Assembly: GCA_046262735.1 (NCBI GenBank)
Contig: JBHEMD010000002.1
Coordinates: 1 to 7,777, forward strand
Direction of reading: 5' to 3'
Length of the DNA stretch: 7,777 bases
Source: AV17 sp046262735
Lineage (GTDB): Bacteria > Verrucomicrobiota > Verrucomicrobiia > Chthoniobacterales > UBA10450
Shown: piece by piece, positions 6,471 to 7,777 of the stretch
Position numbering within the stretch: the stretch's first letter is position 1
Layout of the letters: each line of letters starts with the position of its first letter
The notes under the pieces: generated by a model
Told to the model about the DNA's origin: nothing
The model's database searches: none
Seen by the model: the letters and a program-made list of their open reading frames with translations, nothing else
Program-made: the position numbers and the translations under genes

Positions 6471-7532
6471 TCAGATCAAATCTTTCTCGAGCAGATACAA
6501 ATAGAGAATCGCCATCGCATCCGTTTTGGACGGCGTCGTGTTGTCGTATTCGGCGGTTAGCTCGTAGCGATGGTCGCGGAAGATCGGTATGCCATCGATG
6601 GACTTGATCTCGTCCACTCGTGCGACACCAACTCGATTGGGCCAATCTTGCGAATTAAGCCGGAGAACGGTTTGGCCCGTCGTCAGATCGCGCAGTTCCA
6701 TTCCGTGCGCAAACGGGTGCACATGAATGGTGGCGTAATGGATGGTGGTGTTGAACGGCAGATTTAATTGGGGCGTGATCTCGGTTTTGTAGACATGATG
6801 TCCGGGCGCGACGATCCAATGGTTGACGAGCCCGTCGCCGGGCTGGAACTCGGCGCAGCCCGCGCCGAGGTGCTGCGTCGCCGAAGTTGCCATGCACTTC
6901 GGACCCATCTCTCCTGACGGATCCTTCGGCTGCAAAACATAGAGCGCCCGGCGAAAGAGCGCTTTGCTCGGCGCGCCCGGCTCGCCCGCTGCAATCGTGT
7001 GCACCTTCGTGCGCATCCGAATGTTCAACACTTCATTCTGCGGATTCAGGTTCAACGACATCGTTAAATAATCGAGCGGCGCGTCGGCGGGTATAGGCAC
7101 ACCGAAACCCTGCGGCAGTTCAATCGATCGCCGTCCCGGCGCGAGCGTGAATAACCGCCAGTCGAGGTGCGTTTTTCCACCGAAGCGCTGATTAACTTCA
7201 CGCGGTGTGGCGCCGTGCTCGGCGAAGGTGAGGTTGGAGTGACAAAAAAATTCCTGCGAGACCGGCTTCTGCTCGTTGGCATCGACAACTTCTGTCTCCA
7301 AGCCAGTAACCCACTCGACGCGAGCTTTGTCGTTCGCCCCGACACGAATGCCGCTCGCAATCGACATCGGCCCCTCCATCGACCGATAAATCTTGTCGAG
7401 CCGATACGGCTCGGACGTGAGCGTGAGCGAGTTCTTTGCTTGGCTGGCCGGATCAGGCCGTGTCAGCGAATAAACCGCCGGCCCCGCGAGTAGGCCCGCC
7501 ATAGCCAAAAGAGCAAGTTGCCGCCGCCGCAT
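6471..7532 (-). CDS. Secreted PHM-like copper monooxygenase-fold protein
   Basis: This 353-residue protein appears to have the two-domain fold of ascorbate-dependent type II copper monooxygenases (PHM, dopamine beta-monooxygenase). An N-terminal signal or anchor (MRRRQLALLAMAGLLAGPAV) places it outside the cytoplasm. Matching it by eye to rat PHM: FFCHSNLTF (95-103) takes the place of the HHMLLFG CuH motif, with Cys97 at PHM His107 and His98 at His108. ELPQGFGVPI (138-147) matches LPKGVGFRV, and His178 in TKVHTI falls at His172. His270 and His272 in IHVHPFAHG match the CuM pair His242/His244, and Met340 in TDAMAILYLYL matches Met314, with Tyr344 at Tyr318. Cys213 and Cys226 could form a disulfide. 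Thr268 and Ile342 stand where PHM has Arg240 and Asn316, which bind the peptide carboxylate, so a glycine-extended peptide is an unlikely substrate. The length fits the ~310-residue PHM core. Activity and substrate are unknown. The gene converges on the HtrA pair. Confidence 0.75.
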   Translation of the reverse strand: MRRRQLALLAMAGLLAGPAVYSLTRPDPASQAKNSLTLTSEPYRLDKIYRSMEGPMSIASGIRVGANDKARVEWVTGLETEVVDANEQKPVSQEFFCHSNLTFAEHGATPREVNQRFGGKTHLDWRLFTLAPGRRSIELPQGFGVPIPADAPLDYLTMSLNLNPQNEVLNIRMRTKVHTIAAGEPGAPSKALFRRALYVLQPKDPSGEMGPKCMATSATQHLGAGCAEFQPGDGLVNHWIVAPGHHVYKTEITPQLNLPFNTTIHYATIHVHPFAHGMELRDLTTGQTVLRLNSQDWPNRVGVARVDEIKSIDGIPIFRDHRYELTAEYDNTTPSKTDAMAILYLYLLEKDLI

Positions 7533-7534
7533 GC

Positions 7535-7540
7535 ACCTCC
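7535..7540 (-). promoter_or_regulatory. Shine-Dalgarno GGAGGT, unusually close to the start
   Basis: Read on the minus strand, GGAGGT lies only 2 bases before the ATG at 7532 of the copper-protein gene, compared with the usual 5-9. No other ATG or GTG in frame between it and Met11 offers better spacing, and Met11 would cut into the signal sequence. The start at 7532 is kept. The match to the anti-Shine-Dalgarno core is the strongest in the window. Confidence 0.5.
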
Positions 7541-7588
7541 ATTGGCAGCAAAGCCTGTGCCGATGGGCGTCTCCAGCGAGAGGGCGCT

Positions 7589-7600
7589 CAGCCGCGGCTG
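7589..7600. other. Perfect 12-bp palindrome in divergent intergenic region
   Basis: CAGCCGCGGCTG is its own reverse complement. It lies 57 bp upstream of the copper-protein start, in the 188-bp gap (7533-7720) that would hold its promoter and that of any rightward gene. It could be an operator, but GC-rich palindromes of this length also occur by chance. A short A/T-rich patch (7621-7644) further upstream is the most promoter-like part of the gap; I could not assign -35/-10 boxes with confidence. Confidence 0.3.
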
Positions 7601-7720
7601 GCGGCGGCGAAAATCTTCACAACTAACCGATAATTGATAACGATGAACTCGCGTCTGCGCACCGCTCAGCGGCCTGCTCCGTGTTTGGTTTTACGGATGT
7701 TGACTGCATCGCCTCGTTAG

Positions 7721-7777
7721 ATGAACTGGAGTCATCTTCGCGTGGCAGGCGCCATCGTAAATGTGATGGGGACATCG
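7721..7777 (+). CDS. Possible start of a gene running off the window
   Basis: An ATG at 7721 opens a frame of 19 codons that is still open at the window end (MNWSHLRVAGAIVNVMGTS). The short basic start followed by a mostly hydrophobic run would suit a signal peptide or first membrane helix. There is no Shine-Dalgarno sequence; the ATG follows directly after an in-frame TAG (7718-7720). Too little is visible to name a product, and the frame may be chance. Confidence 0.3.
   Translation, partial: MNWSHLRVAGAIVNVMGTS

Noticed and set aside
7643..7720. 25-codon reading frame (MNSRLRTAQRP...) ending directly before the ATG at 7721
   Set aside because: It has no Shine-Dalgarno sequence and no coding signature beyond being open; a leader peptide cannot be excluded but is unsupported.

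Overview
The window looks like chromosomal DNA of a GC-rich, Gram-negative-type bacterium. The coding style (GC-rich third positions, many Arg/Ala/Pro codons), the Sec-type signal peptides and the intergenic palindromes resemble soil Verrucomicrobiota or Acidobacteriota. The hairpin pair at 6402-6463 in particular recalls elements I associate with Verrucomicrobiota. That placement is from memory and is not proven by anything here. I see no rRNA, tRNA, CRISPR array, transposase or phage gene.

Left part (1-3141, all + strand): the 3' two thirds of an ABC exporter fused to its ATPase domain, a hexapeptide-repeat acyltransferase of the left-handed beta-helix type, and a GT-B-like glycosyltransferase. 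Together they suggest synthesis and export of a decorated surface glycan or glycolipid. The genes are separated by palindromic repeats, so a tight operon is not certain.

Middle part (3287-6401, + strand): two secreted HtrA/Deg-family proteins in tandem, 4 bp apart. The first has an intact His-Asp-Ser triad. The second keeps the same architecture (protease-like domain, PDZ, C-terminal PDZ-like domain) but has Asp and Asn where the catalytic His and Asp should be and has lost the GNSGGP motif. It is a pseudoprotease paired with a live protease, presumably for envelope protein quality control.

Right part (6471-7532, - strand, convergent): a secreted protein whose whole length can be matched by eye to the two-domain copper monooxygenase core of peptidylglycine alpha-hydroxylating monooxygenase (PHM). 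The CuM ligands are conserved, but one of the three CuH histidines is replaced by Cys and the peptide-carboxylate-binding residues are changed. It is followed by a 188-bp divergent intergenic region and, at the edge, a possible gene start running out of the window.

A recurring theme is that every gap between the first gene and the convergent gene, except the 4-bp one inside the HtrA pair, carries its own imperfect palindrome, three of them starting 0-10 bp after a stop codon. The four elements differ from each other in sequence.
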